From Pyronema omphalodes (lineage: Eukaryota > Ascomycota > Pezizomycetes > Pezizales > Pyronemataceae): a DNA stretch of 64,000 bases. Under the pieces are notes generated by a model. The model was not told the origin of the DNA and did no database searches. It worked only from the letters and a program-made list of their open reading frames with translations. This document shows positions 34,760 to 47,685 of the stretch, piece after piece (the first letter of the stretch is position 1; every line of letters begins with the position of its first letter). The position numbers and the translations under genes were made by a program. The stretch spans positions 186,001 to 250,000 of the forward strand of contig JAJJXM010000028.1 of assembly GCA_024516155.1 (NCBI GenBank), in the 5' to 3' direction.

Positions 34760-37700
34760 TCTACACCTACACCTACATCAACATAGACATAATGCTATAC
34801 CTAGCACTAAATTCCAAAATCAACTCCTATTAAACCCCAGATCTAGCTGCATATGTACACTACTATGAATCAGTAACCATACCATACCATACCATACCAT
34901 ACCATACCATACCGAATATTCCTCATCGTAACCCGAAACCCAGGACCCAAAACCCAGGACCCAGGACCCAAAAACCCAAGACCTCCAAGTTCCCCTAGGC
35001 TGCCATATCAACTTCCATCAGTCAACTAATCCCCCGTAACCCATAACCCATAACCCATAACCCACAACCCCCTTCGCATCCCAAATCCCAAGCCGCAGCC
35101 CGCAGCCCGCTGTACCTACCTACCTACATACATATGCCACCATACATACATACAATACCAACCAGAAAAAGGTATTTAACCCCACATAGTTATCCGGGAT
35201 ACAGTAGTGTAGTATGGTATAGTCTATCTAGCGGCTACATAGCAGATACATAGCGGCTATATAGCGGCTACAACGTTGACGTTGACGTTGACGTTGATTA
35301 ATATGGTGGATATGGTAGGGATGGTATACAAAGTAGATATGGTATATGGTATATGGTAGATATGGTGGATATGGTATATGGTATATGGTAGATATGGTAT
35401 ATGGTATATGGTATACAAAGAAGATATGGTATATGGTAGATACGGTATATGGTAGATATGGTAGATATGGTGAAAATGTATGTATGCCTGCTACAACTTA
35501 CAAGTTCATCAAGACCCGCCGCGAGTCAAGACCCACCGCAAGTCAAGAGTCGAGAGTCAAGAGTCACCGGGAGTCGAGAATATCGTCATAACAACGCATG
35601 CTGTATGTATGTATGTATGTATGTATGATACTCCGGGGCCCAGGGGCGAGAGGCTAGAGGCGAGAGGCTAGATACACCGGGTTTGTAGCTGCGTCTGTAG
35701 CGTCTGTGAAATATGTAGAATATGTGGAATATGTAGAATATGGAGTGACTAAACTGGCGACGGTGAACATGAGACATTGAGACATTGAGACATTGAGACG
35801 GTAGAGTAAGTACATATGTATGTATGTAAAAGACTTAAGATTCCGACAATGTGGATTCCGACAATTTGGAATTTGGAATGTCTTGGGGTTTTAGGTTGTT
35901 AGGTTCTTTAGGTTCTTTAGATTCTTTAGATTCTTTAGATTCTTTAGATTCTTTAGATTCTTTAGATTCTTAGGTTCCTTGGGGCCCTTAGGTTCTTTAA
36001 GTTTCTTAGGGCCCTTATGTATATATGTACATGTATGTATTTATTTCGGTTCATATTGACATTTTTGTCGTCTCTTTGAATGTTTTTTTTATTATTATTT
36101 CAGGGGGGTTTTTTAGTGATGTGAAATAGACGGGACTTGGAAATTATGGTTGTTGGCTGTGGCTGTAGCTGTAGCTATGCCGCTGTTGGGGTTATTGTTT
36201 TGAGTTCAATTTGTAGTCTGGTGGCAAAAGTTAAAAAGATAGCCATAAGCTATTCGTTATTTACCAGTTATGCCAGTCACGCTAATCACGCTAATCATGC
36301 CAGATTTCCTATAGCTCTGTATGTACTGTATCTCTGCACCTCCGTAGCCATGTAACTAAATCAAATAAAATAATAACTTTAATCCGTGACCGACATGAGA
36401 ATCAAAAGTGTCGTGTGCTCGCAGTCAGCAGTCGGCAGCTCGCTCACAAGATTCCGCCACCGGAGTGGTTGCCACTTTTTGTAAATTCTATGGCTGGGGG
36501 CTGGGAGAAGTCTCCCGATGTGACATTACATTAAGTTTATCCATCTTCGACTGGCTGCATCTAACCCCGTCCCCATCTGTCTTCGTCTACCTTCGACTGG
36601 CTGCGTCTAACTTTGTCTAACTTTGTCTAACCCAGCTGTCCGCTGCCCGCTGCTAAATGACGACAACTATCTCCAGATCTACATACTTCTGCTTCTACTT
36701 CTGCGTCCGCTTCTGCTTCTGCGCTGGCAACTAGAGGATAGCTACTGTACTGTACTTAGTTAGCGGCATAGATACATAGCTACAGGACTAGCTGCCGGTA
36801 CCGGTGACCGAAAAAAGGTTCCCGAGCCCGAGGGGGAAGGATTCTAGATGGAGACACTGTATGTACAGGAGTGGCGGGTGCATATGTATGTATGTATGTA
36901 AATAATACATACATAGGAGGTCGGGCGGGCGGGCGGGCTTTGCTCTGGGTTTTATGGGGTTTTGTCTTGGTTTTGGTTTCGGTTTCAGTCTGAGCCTTGG
37001 TTGATGATACGATGTGTAAATAGGGTGGTTTATATGTGTATATACGAATACATATGTAGTCTCTTTTGCAGGTTATGTTGTGTTAAGTGACGGATGAAGA
37101 TGATGATGATGATAATTACGAGAAGTTTAAAAACGGTGCATCATCCTCATCCTCATCATTATCATCACCATCATCATCACATTTTCCAAAATTCAGCACA
37201 AGTTCCATGCGTTAAGAATCTTAGGATGAACCAGTAGTCATCCTGCTCAAGGAGCCATGTCCGCATGTTCGATGAAGATGAATCATGATGAAACATTTTT
37301 GATGGATGCGTTGGATCTTACAGGGTGGGGGATATGGTGTACCAAGGTTTCAAGATTCCGGAGGATCGATATCTTTGGACCCTTCGGAGGACCTTCGGAG
37401 CTGTCACACCGTCGAATACGTACGTACATACGTGCACTATACTTATGGACTGTATACTAGCTAAATGGCGTGCGGGCACTGCGCAGTGCGGGCTACCCGG
37501 ACGAACCTTACTACCTCATCCCCCCCCCCCCCCCACCCCCTCCCCAAAGTGCAAAGATACGGATCACTGGCTACCGCTTGTTATTGGAGGGCTGTAAGGG
37601 ATGTAAGGGCGTGAGATAAGTGAAGATCTGGAGATGCAAAAAAGTAGCGAGATGATGACATATCAACGACAACGTGCTATCCTGTCCGCTGTCCGGATCT

Positions 37701-38448
37701 TCGCCATGTCCCTGCGGTTCTTTAAGGTTCTTTGGTATGAAACTTTTCATGCAGAGTGGTGCGGAGCTCGGTCTTCTGCGATGTGAATTCAAAAAAAAAA
37801 TAAAAAATAAAAAATAAAAATTGAAAATTGAAACAATGCCCTCGCCGAGCTCATCGCCCAGCTCTTCGCCCAGCTCTTCACCAACTATGACTCTAAAAAC
37901 GCAGATTCTATATATCTCTGCGGTAATCATTTCCGAATAACGACCGCACAGCCGGTTTCTTCTTCAGAGATCTCAGGGGATCCCACCATCATCCCCCCCA
38001 CAGCTCGCTGCGTAACTGATTTACGTAGTAGCGTGGCGTAGGGTGTCACGGTTGCAACACCAAGCCAAAGTTTAAACGTGCCTAAACCGCTTGTCCGCCA
38101 GCACCAAGACGCTTGGGCAGATCCCAAGCCCAGCGAAACCCCACTCCCGACTCGTCCCTGTCAGATCCCAAGACTGCTCCAAGTCCAAGAATCAACCAGC
38201 AAACAGCATCACATCCCGACATTCACGAGAAGCAAGTCTATTCTTGTCAAACGGACCCCGCAGAAAGTCCCGCGCGACTACGACATTCGTCCACCCAAAA
38301 ACAGCACGACCTCCTTCCACAAAGAGCTTAAGGACCTATCCTCCACAGCAACCACGAGATCTCTCACCACCAGATCCGCGCTTCATCTTCCGCTACCACG
38401 ACCCCCTAGAGTACCTGAACCTTATATCGTCCGTCTATAGCTCTTTGG
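34760..38448. other. Satellite-rich intergenic region upstream of the stress-protein gene
   Basis: Contains CCATA pentamers (about 34877-34913), CCCAGGA-type units (34940-34980), CCCATAA units (about 35037-35064), GTTGAC hexamers (35274-35296), a GGTATAT array (35335-35470), TCTTTAGAT 9-mers (about 35907-35976), a GATGAT/CATCAT-rich part (37090-37180) and a C run (37520-37534). The last 400 bp before 38449 have Ser/Pro-rich open frames (such as 38091-38501) that may be 5' leader or an upstream exon of the next gene. Confidence 0.55.
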
Positions 38449-39801
38449 ATGACTTCGACTCCTCCACCAAACGAGGCAACCCCACGAAACAGCGTCGATA
38501 AGGATTCACGCCGAACGTCGATAGCTTGGACCAAGCTTCCCGAGGTACCACCAGCTGAAGGTCGACGACCGACGTCGATTTCAGTATCTGCCTCCGCATC
38601 GGCTCCAGGAACTCCTGCTATCGGATACAATTCATCAGGGTCGGGCTCAGTCCGCACAGGAAGGTCGTTGTCTTCACCGCCTCCGCCTCCGTATGTGTAC
38701 CGTACCCCCCTCCCCTTGGTTTTGTGCTTTTTTTTGCCCCACTTTACAACACCCCTACCAAAGCCTTACACAACTTTTTAAAGTCTCGGTCGTTATGTTT
38801 TCCCACGGTGCTTACTTGTTTTGCGTCTCGTGCTTTACTTGCGGAAGTTACTTTGAAGCTGTGCGGTCGAGGATCGCCACCTTCTATGACTAAAAGCTGA
38901 TTGTCACGTGTATTTTAGCGCTTTTCAGAAACGCGTTTCGTTTGATACCTTTGATAACAGGGATGCCACGGATTTCTCGCTTACCTTGAAGTCTAAACAT
39001 CGTGACTACTCTTATAGTAGACGCTCTAGAACCTTTTTATGCGGTACAGACCAGAATGATTATTCAGAGTTTGCCTTGGAATGGTTGATCGACGAACTGG
39101 TGGACGACGGAGATGAGATTGTCTGTCTACGAGTTGTCGACAAGGACAGCAAGATTAGTAGCGACCAGGCGATGCAAGAGAAATTGTATAGGTCGGAGGC
39201 TACAAAGTTGCTGGATCAGATTATTGAAAAGAATGAAGATGAAAAGGCTATTTCTATTATCCTTGAGTTTGCAGTTGGAAAAGTTCACGAGACTATCCAG
39301 CGGATGGTAGGGATATTTTTCTTGAGAAGGAAGTTTATGAGCTAACTTTTGCACCAGATCCATATTTACGAACCCGTTATTCTTATTGTCGGTACTCGTG
39401 GCCGTTCTTTAGGAGGTCTCCAGGGCCTTCTCCCCGGCTCAGTATCCAAATACTGTCTACAGCACTCCCCAGTCCCCGTCATCGTCGTTCGTCCCTCGTC
39501 CAAGCGCGACAAGAAGAAGGCAAAGCGTAGAGCCGATCCTAGTCGAAAGGTTTACGCAGATATCATGCAGTCCAGTGGGCTCATGATTCACGGAAACATA
39601 TCTGGCACCACTGAAATTGGTGGTGCCTCCGCTATATCTCTCAACTCTACCGAAGATCCAAACAGCGAGGGTGTATCTCCTAAGACGGGATCAATGACGA
39701 CTTCAGACTCGCCATCACCTGTCGGGGGCGGAGTAGCATTAGATGGCGCTATGAATGCTCTGTCTGTAGCAAGTCCCAGGAACTCTACAGACGCCTCTTG
39801 A
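38449..39801 (+). CDS. Universal stress protein (Usp) family protein
   Basis: Exons 38449-38694, 38929-39306 and 39358-39801 (355 aa); introns are 234 and 51 bp. Residues 1-80 are Ser/Pro/Ala-rich and probably disordered, ending in a PPPPPY run. The Usp domain begins after KRVSFDTFDNRDATDFS with TFLCGTDQNDYSEFALEWL and continues through DEIVCLRVVDKDS and AVGKVHETIQRM. Residues 216-254 hold the nucleotide-binding signature: ILIVGTRGRSLGGLQG, then PGSVSKYC and SPVPVIVVRP (G220, G223, G235, S236 match G-2X-G-9X-G(S/T)). A Lys/Arg-rich patch and Ser-rich tail follow. Fungal Usp proteins of this type are poorly characterised; the bacterial fold binds ATP and responds to stress. The start is uncertain: it is the first in-frame ATG, but an upstream spliced exon is possible. 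Confidence 0.87.
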
Positions 39802-42800
39802 ATACTCTAGATGTCTCTTTTATTACCAGTAGGGACAGAGTTGACTTTTTTTTTTGTTTTCTCTCTTTCGAGTTGTTTTGCATCTCATGATAATTGTTTT
39901 TTTCTTTTTCGGGATTTTTGGCGTGGTATTTGTTTGATTTCTGATGACGATAGCTTGGCTGTTTTTTTTAACCTACTCTACTTATGATTGGATTGGTGCT
40001 TTAAGGTTTTTATTGAAAAAAAACTGGAGGATTGCTTGCAAGTTGAAAGTTGATTGTATTGGTTTACTGGGAGGGGGGACGTGGGGGGAGGGGGTTGGTA
40101 TCGATCTGTCAAAGAGACAGCTTATAATGCTACACTATTTGTGTATATTTATGATTTGATAAATTGTGAACCTGGGGGATTTTTTCAAGGCGATTTTTTT
40201 TTTTCATGTATGGGTGAATAGTAATAATTCGTGGCTAGATTCGTGGATGTAAAATGGTCGAGTGATACTGCGCATAGTGTGCATGAGGACATGAATTCTC
40301 ACCTGTGTTAACCCCGTGGTTGACAGGCAATTAACGCTGGAGCTGGATTCAAGGTCATGCTCGCGGAGGCTTGGTGTCAATTGTGTCGGACAATGGATAT
40401 ACCTCAGAAGCGACTGCAAGGCGTGGCGTTGAGTTATCTACCGAGTACCTCCCACCCCAGGGTTTTAAACTACGGATATCGTCCTGCTCATCCCTTTATT
40501 CTCATCGTCTTCAGTATCTTAGGTATCCATATCACCTTGTACCGCCTTGTAACATACTCAGAGCCACTATGAAAAGTAGTTATACACACTTCTAACCACC
40601 ACCCCTCACCCCAGCACCCCAGCACCCCAGCACCCCACCATCTCACCGCCATGTTTTCTTATTATTACATCAAAATTCCGCAGAAATGATAACTTATGTA
40701 TACAGTATCCTACACCATATCTTTGGTAGTTGGGGATATTATTCTGAATCCTGGTAAAGAATTATTAGATCGAGAAAGAAGAGAAGATCGAGAAAGAAGA
40801 AAAGATCAATAAAGAAGAAAAGATCAATATTTTCCCAGTCATGAACCAGTCATATCCCCAGTCATATCACCAATCATGAACCGGGTGTATTACATTGCAT
40901 TGCATTGTATTGTGGGGAAAGCTTAATTGCTTGCTTGATTGATTGCTTGCTTGATTGCTTGCTTCCTTGATTTCTTGCTTACTTGATTTCTTGCTTGATT
41001 CAGTATTGGATTGTTTTGGAGTTGGCAATGGTTAGTTGGTTGGCTGGTGGGTTTTCGATTTTGTGGTTTTTAGTTCTGGGTTTTGGTGATGTATAGGAAC
41101 AATACTAATATTTCCGGTCACTTGTGTACATTTTCTGCCGGAGTCTGAAGCTTGGATCCTGGAGGTAGATTATGAAGTATGAATTATAAAGGTATTATAT
41201 AGATGGATGGGTGGATGGATTTGGGGGTATGATATTGTATACTTCTTCTAGGTGGTGGGTGGTTGGTGGTTGGTGGTGGGTGGTGGGTGGTGAAAAGCGG
41301 TGGAAGTTGCAAAATGGGTGATGGACGATCAATAACAGATTGAAACCATGAAAGATACTGAGGGACTCTATAATCTGTATGATAGCTTCGACATTGATAT
41401 CTACCTCTGCCTTGTGGTCTGTATCGGGGATCAGGGGGGCATGGAGGGTATAGGGGGGGTGAGGTATGGGTGGATAATATGGGTGGATATCAGGATTGGT
41501 ATGTATGGGTATGAATGGGTATGGCAGCCAGGGTATGCAAAAGATGAATTCCCGAGACTTTAGAAGTTGATGAAAGCTAATGCTCGTTGATGGTTGATGG
41601 TTGATGGTTGATGGTTGATGGTTGATGGTTGCTGGTTGCTAGTTGATAGCTTGAGGTAGGTATTGGGGTAGTCTGGGAGTTAGATTTATTTATTTATTTG
41701 TCATACGCGTTTGCAACCATAAGATTATGGCGGGTACTACGTTTGTGGTACAATGTTAACCGTTGGGAGTTACTCCAAGCGCCCTAGAGCCGTGTATCTA
41801 GGGTTCTGGCAGTAGTTGCCTCTGTCTTCCTGTCTGCGTCTTTCTTTTACGTCGTTGTGCCTGTGAGCCCTGTTTGCTCTGATACTGGGAGTTGGATTCA
41901 TGGTAGAAGGATTGTAAAAAGATGGAAGCTTGCCCCCCCGCCAGCTCAACGAGTGCATATCCATGATTGCATCACGAAAAATCACCATATCCGTATACAA
42001 CACAGCTCACGACGAAAAAAATATTCTCTCTACCGCTTTTCTTTAAGGCTATCGTGTTGTATTATATGATTCATATTGCTACTATTTCAAGCATTTAAAG
42101 CAGATGAAGGATATCACGCAGACAGAGCAGACAGAGCATGCCAGGCTGGTATACAGATAAAGCGCTATCATGTACTACATAATCGATGGTAGCAGCATTG
42201 GTAGGCCGATATAGTTTGCGATGGCTGATGGTTGGTGGTTGATCGATGATGATACATTTGGTGATGGTTGATATTTCAGGATATAGTTAGTGACAGATGG
42301 ATGATTGGATGCTTGATGATTGGTTGATGATGCTTGGATGCTCAACGATGCTTGCCGCAGCCTTATTCTTTCACATTCACATTCGCGTGGCTCAGATCAA
42401 AAAACTCACAGCTCACAGCTCATAGCGAAGCCCACGAAGCCTACGAATCCCACGAATCCCACGAATCCCACGAATCCTACGAATCCCACGCCTACGAAGC
42501 CTATGAAGGCTATCTCTCCCTGAACACGATACATCATCCCTTCAAGCCTCGCTCATACCTTCTGTCTTCTGTCTTCTACCTTCTGTCTTCATAGTGCAAG
42601 ATAAGACGTCACTTCCCGTATGCCATATCACACGTCATCTATCACACGTCACCTATATCTCCTACAGTCGTGTATAAACATCCTACCTTCTACAGACACC
42701 TACTATCTACTACAGTCGACAGTCTACAGTTTACAGTCGACAGTTTACACACACCTACTATCTACTATCTACTACAGTCTACAGTCTACAGTCTACAGTT

Positions 42801-44199
42801 TAAAGTCTACAATTTACATACACGACGAGTCTGGAATCTAGAATCTGGGATCTGGGATCTGGGATCTGGACCATTTGATCTACATATAGACACATAGGGA
42901 TCTACATATCTATATATCCGCTGCCTAGTATCTACTACGTACGAGGTGCTGGACAAAAGTGACCGTCACCCCGCGCGGCGCTTAGCACAGAAAAGTGACG
43001 GTCACTTTTGTCACGGTACCGTACATATCTACAGTCCGCTGTCGCTGTCGCTGTCACTGTCGCTGTCATTGTCGCTGTCGCTGGCAGCCGCTCACTCATT
43101 CACGCACTCACAGACACACACACATAAACAAGGCGCTCGGTTACGTATATATCTATATCTACGTATATATCTATATCTATATCTATGTATCTATATATCC
43201 ATAGCCACGATATCTCCGCTCGTATAAAATTCATCCCTCGCTGTCTGAATGAGTATGTATACAGGCACATTCTGATCTCCAAGCGGGTGATGAACTAAAG
43301 GCCTAGGCCTCGGTGTCAGTGTCGGACTGTCCCGCAATCTGCAGGATCTGCGGGGTTGGTGTCGTGTCGTGTCGTGTCGTGTGTAGGAATTTAATGTAAA
43401 TCCAGTATGACGTCAAGCGGGGGGGATGGGATGTGTGCGTCATTGGATATGTCTATGTATGTACATACAGTCGTAGACAGTCTAGAGTCGAGTCAAGAGT
43501 CAAGAGCCTAGACTTCTCCTATGGGCTGGTGGATACGGGGAAGGGGTTTTCAAACTTTTACATATCATACGCGAGTTGAGTTGGGTTGAGTTGCAGTGCA
43601 GTGCAGTACAGGTGGAAGATCTAATCGGGGAAGATATGTATGGTTAGTTTCAAAGTTGGGTGGTACAAGTATAAAAAGTTTTTTTTTTCCTTTTAATTTG
43701 ATTTGATTTGACTTCGAGCAGAAAGGAAAAAAAAAAAGTGATGAGTGATGAAATGATGCAAAGAAAAAATTTTCTTCAAGTTATGATGCCATAAAAAATT
43801 TATTTGATGTCATCGGTATAGATTTTGGATGGATTTGATTGTAGCGATATGATAAGAGTCGAGATTGTAAAGATCGAGATAAAGGGTTCGAGATACAGGA
43901 TACATACATCCGGAGATAAGAAACCACCGAGCGGCGATGCCCGGACTCCAAAGTACATACATACATACTGACAGTTGACTATTTCCTGGTCCACGGATAC
44001 TGTATAGTGTGCACTGGTGACTGGTCAAGCCTTGTTGTCGGCGTTGCATGCCTTCGTAAACCCCACTGATTGCCCAATGACTCAAAGTCTCACAGTCATC
44101 GGCCCGAGCGGTGACACAGTACACCGTCATAGTCATGATTTTGCTTCAGTGGCGAAGCAGCGGTGATGAAGCCGAGTCATTGGTATAGCGGAAGGCTGA
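39802..44199. other. Intergenic region with many short tandem arrays
   Basis: No gene recognised. Arrays include AGCACCCC (about 40611-40640), GATTGCTTGCTT-type units (40920-40995), GGTTGGTGGT units (41250-41292), a TTGATGG 7-mer (about 41588-41640), CACGAATCC 9-mers (about 42436-42489), CTACAGT/TTACAGT units (42710-42815), CTGTCG hexamers (43030-43085), TATCTA units (43145-43200) and a GTGTC run (about 43361-43382). The start of the region holds the stress-protein 3' UTR. A strong inverted repeat at 42952-43012 is listed separately. Confidence 0.55.
42952..43012. repeat. Perfect 18-bp inverted repeat with 25-bp spacer (compound palindrome)
   Basis: Left arm GACAAAAGTGACCGTCAC (42952-42969) and right arm GTGACGGTCACTTTTGTC (42995-43012) are exact reverse complements. 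Each arm also contains its own palindrome: GTGAC-C-GTCAC on the left and AAAAGTGAC-G-GTCACTTTT on the right. The 25-bp spacer is GC-rich in its first half. Function unknown: it could fold as a hairpin in RNA or DNA, or present four GTGAC half-sites for a dimeric DNA-binding protein. Confidence 0.85.
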
Positions 44200-47100
44200 G
44201 CTTTCGGGTCTATGTACTGGGCTATGGTATGAGCTACGCCGGGCTACGACGGGTTATGCCGAGCTACGCCGGGCTTCGCTGGCCTACACCGAGCCGAAGG
44301 GTCTGGACCTTTACAAGGCAACAGGCGTAAATCGTTTGTTTCCCTACACCACCACCATACGTTGGCCAGAGTCCAGACGCCAAACGTGTAAGCTACTGTA
44401 GATAACTTTAAAACTTCAGGACCTGAGCTTGGAGCGTGTGGAGGGGGGCAATAGAAGGTCACAACCTAAACGCGGGATGTTGAATCGCATCTAGACGAGG
44501 AGAGGCGAGGTACATAGTCTAAACATATAAGATAGACTCACACGACCGTAGAGGATGAGAGGTCCGGAATCGTGATCAACCGTCTGCGGAAGAGTTTGGT
44601 GGTTCATACATACCTCAACAAACAAACGTAGTGTTACGAGTTGCGGCTCGTGATGAGATGATAGACCCTTTAATTCCATTTTCATACGGGTCAAGACATG
44701 TAGGCAGCCTTTGGATAGCTTTGTCGGCCTTTTGCAAGCGAACCACGGGACGGGATGTCGTAACACATGACTACATGTTGTAATCTGCGTCCCTACGCTC
44801 GCGGCAACAAACGAGCAAACAAAATACGTCTTCAGTGCAACAAATGAGCACGGGATGTCATTCACATATGATTGTATGCGATCACCCGCTCGCGAAGACG
44901 GAGGTTGTAACTAATTCGGAGAGTAGATATTTGAAAATAGGAAGCAGATTGGTAAACCGTAGCCGCGTTTGAAATTGCGGGGACGGATCAGCACCTTGTA
45001 TGGCCTGAAAGATGGGGTACAGATGATGAGCGGCCTTGTACAACCATCGAATAGAGGATCTCCAGATCGCCAACAGCTCTAGCTAGACCGCGTTGTGCTT
45101 TTAGCTGATAGATACAGAATGATAACCGCTCGCTACGTTTCATCTTTTCAGCTGTCCACGAAATCCGTGGCTTCATAACTTCTCCCCGATCTCCGCAGAG
45201 ATGTACCGCAAAGTCCACGGTTAATGAGTCCACGAGGCCTATTGGACGGTGTGTTGGTGATCCTGTAAATCCGTGTGATACACCCTCGCGGCCTTATTCG
45301 TGACGTGATTGGATGTTAGGCGGCGGTCCACGGATTAACCGCTCGAGACTACTGGAGTAGCTACCTGCCAGCCGAGAATCACTGCAAATCACGGCAACAG
45401 CAAATTATCGTCATCCAACCTAATTTGTCAAGAATCAAGCAGTAAGGAGAATTTAACCCCTAAAATCCAACAAAAAAATCTTTTTGTGACCGACATATAA
45501 CCTCATCTCCTCCACGGGGTGAAGATCCCCGCAGTTATCTGTAGATATGTGCCCCTCACTGGTTGACCTTGTTGAGCTTCGAAAGAGGGACTCAGGAAAC
45601 AGGCCGGAGAAATAAGGTTCAGCCGGCTTAAACTTTATAGTCCTCTATATCCTTCACCGCTCAAACACAACGGATTGCGGGGCCCAGACTGTTAGTTGCC
45701 CCAGATGAATGCCGCAACGCCGCAAGCCCGTGTTTTTGAGCGCAAGGGAAGTATGGAGAGTGCAAGATAACCCTATATCCATGCAGCATAACGTTATCTC
45801 CGTTATGATCAGCCTCGCTGTCGGGGAGACGAAAATCTTTCGGAACCGGGGGAGTCAAGCCCCGAGACAGCACTTGTATCCAGGAATTTAATATCGGCAG
45901 CGGTGAAATGGTAAGCAGTTTCATTACCCTCGTCGGAGGGATTGAAGTTGTAGATCTCGGGACGATCTTCATGTGTAAGACGTAGTCGTATGATTGATAC
46001 AAACGCCGAACCTTGCCGGCAGCCGGGCCTTGTTGGTACATATCGGACCGCATTAAGATATCCGCGGGGCTACATATGCCGGCGGCGATAAACTTCTCAC
46101 CCCCACTTCCCCGTGCCTATTCGAGTTGTAAATACCAATTGACATCAGCAGCAGTAGCCATACTCTCCCGCTGCACCGAGATTCCCAATCCGCTTCGAAG
46201 GTTCTGTGACTTCGGCTCTTGTGGTGATAAGTTACACAGCATTCATAACGAACAACTGTCATTGCATGTCATATGTTGCAGGGCTGCATATTGTGTTCCT
46301 TAGTTGCATAGTGTATGAATTCCGTGGCTGTAATTGATGAATATCACTGGCTGATATCATATGGTATCGATAGGGATCTGATATGTATGTACTTTTGTAT
46401 ACTTGAGGCTGAGTATAGCATTTAGTTGGATGCATTGTAATGATAGTGGCTGATATTCATAATCCCCCACTACATCACTTCGATACTGAGTCAATACGGC
46501 AGTTACTCATAGGCAGCCTTGTTGGTGGGAGTTGTCGATACGAATTAAACGGTACATGTGATTGGCTCGCTCTGTACGTTCGCCTAGCATATCCATAGGC
46601 GATGTCAAAGTTTTCTCAAGGTACCGCAACTCGCTTGTCTCTGTGTAGGTCAACGGTTGTACCCTCCGCAAGTGGAAAGGGTTGATCATGTCACCATCTC
46701 ATGAAGAATTTGCAACTGCCATCTGCAGCCCGAGTTTTCGGTTGTCGAAACTTACCGCACGTGTATTGTTAACCCGGGGATCACGGTCCACAAATCGAAA
46801 ACAGAGCGAGAGTCGGGACCTATAACGGGAATTTAAGGGATCCAGGGGGGTTATGTATCTGCAATAACCTTTATCGATACTGTGTTGACGTTGAGCACGG
46901 CCTTTGGGACCCTTCTGTTGCTTCTCCAGATCCACAAAGAATTCTCTTACTGATGGGTTGGGCATACTCAATCTGGTATGGTAGGGAGGTTGACAGTTTC
47001 CGAATATAGGGAAGCCGTGCTATCGGAGCTATCGGCGTCGATATCGATATCGATATCGATATCGCTCCCGTGTCCCAGAGTGCCGCCGGTGTTCGGTCCA

Positions 47101-47650
47101 TGCCCGGAGTATTTTTTTTTTTACATTTCTAGACCTTCCTCGGATCCTTGACACGATAAAGTTTTTTTTTCACTCCATGACGGACCTTCGCTTGTTCGCA
47201 TCTACTTGCGGATTTGTTGCTGGTGCAAATCGATGGCGTGAAGTATGCGGACTATATATCGCGGTCCACAGTCGTTAGCTGCGCATACTGCATGCGTTGT
47301 TGGAGTTGACCACCACCCACCACCACAAAAGAGGACAGCACATCCTCTGAAGCAGCTGGTCAACTGTGACCTGTCTAAAACTCTGCCGAAGGAACTGGAC
47401 CGAGTCTTTGTCCAGCCCAATTGCCGAAGAGTCCGTCTCAGACCGTCTCTGTGGGCGATCGACTCTGCATCGACGACTCTGCACCGCTGTGCAGGATGGC
47501 GTGTAACCAGCTTCGAAATACTCAATCCGGAAATCTGAGGCGGTAGTTAGCACAAAGTTTACAAAGCCGATCGTGACGAACCGTGGGGGAGTTGCACTGG
47601 ACTGGTAACCGACTGCGCGTGAGGATCTCGGATCAGGATTGCACACGACC

Positions 47651-47685
47651 GTTGCGAGAAAGCGGGTGCAAGCGAGAAGTAAAAG
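47651..47685. repeat. Diverged direct repeat, copy 1 (copy 2 at 48512-48547)
   Basis: GCGAGAAAGCGGGTGCAAGC here corresponds to GCGAGAGAGCGGGTGGAAGC at the second copy. The similarity resumes about 25-40 bp further on with AGATCTGGGA and then a TGTGCT motif. The two copies lie about 860 bp apart inside the decayed region. Confidence 0.6.

Noticed and set aside
34533..34760. 75-codon frame of repeated Met-Glu-Thr
   Set aside because: It is the translation of the CATAGTCTC 9-bp array, with no flanking coding sequence or domain.
35037..35070. TAACCCATAACCC-like tract as an interstitial telomere
   Set aside because: The unit is CCCATAA (7 bp), not the fungal telomeric TTAGGG, and it sits among other unrelated short repeats.
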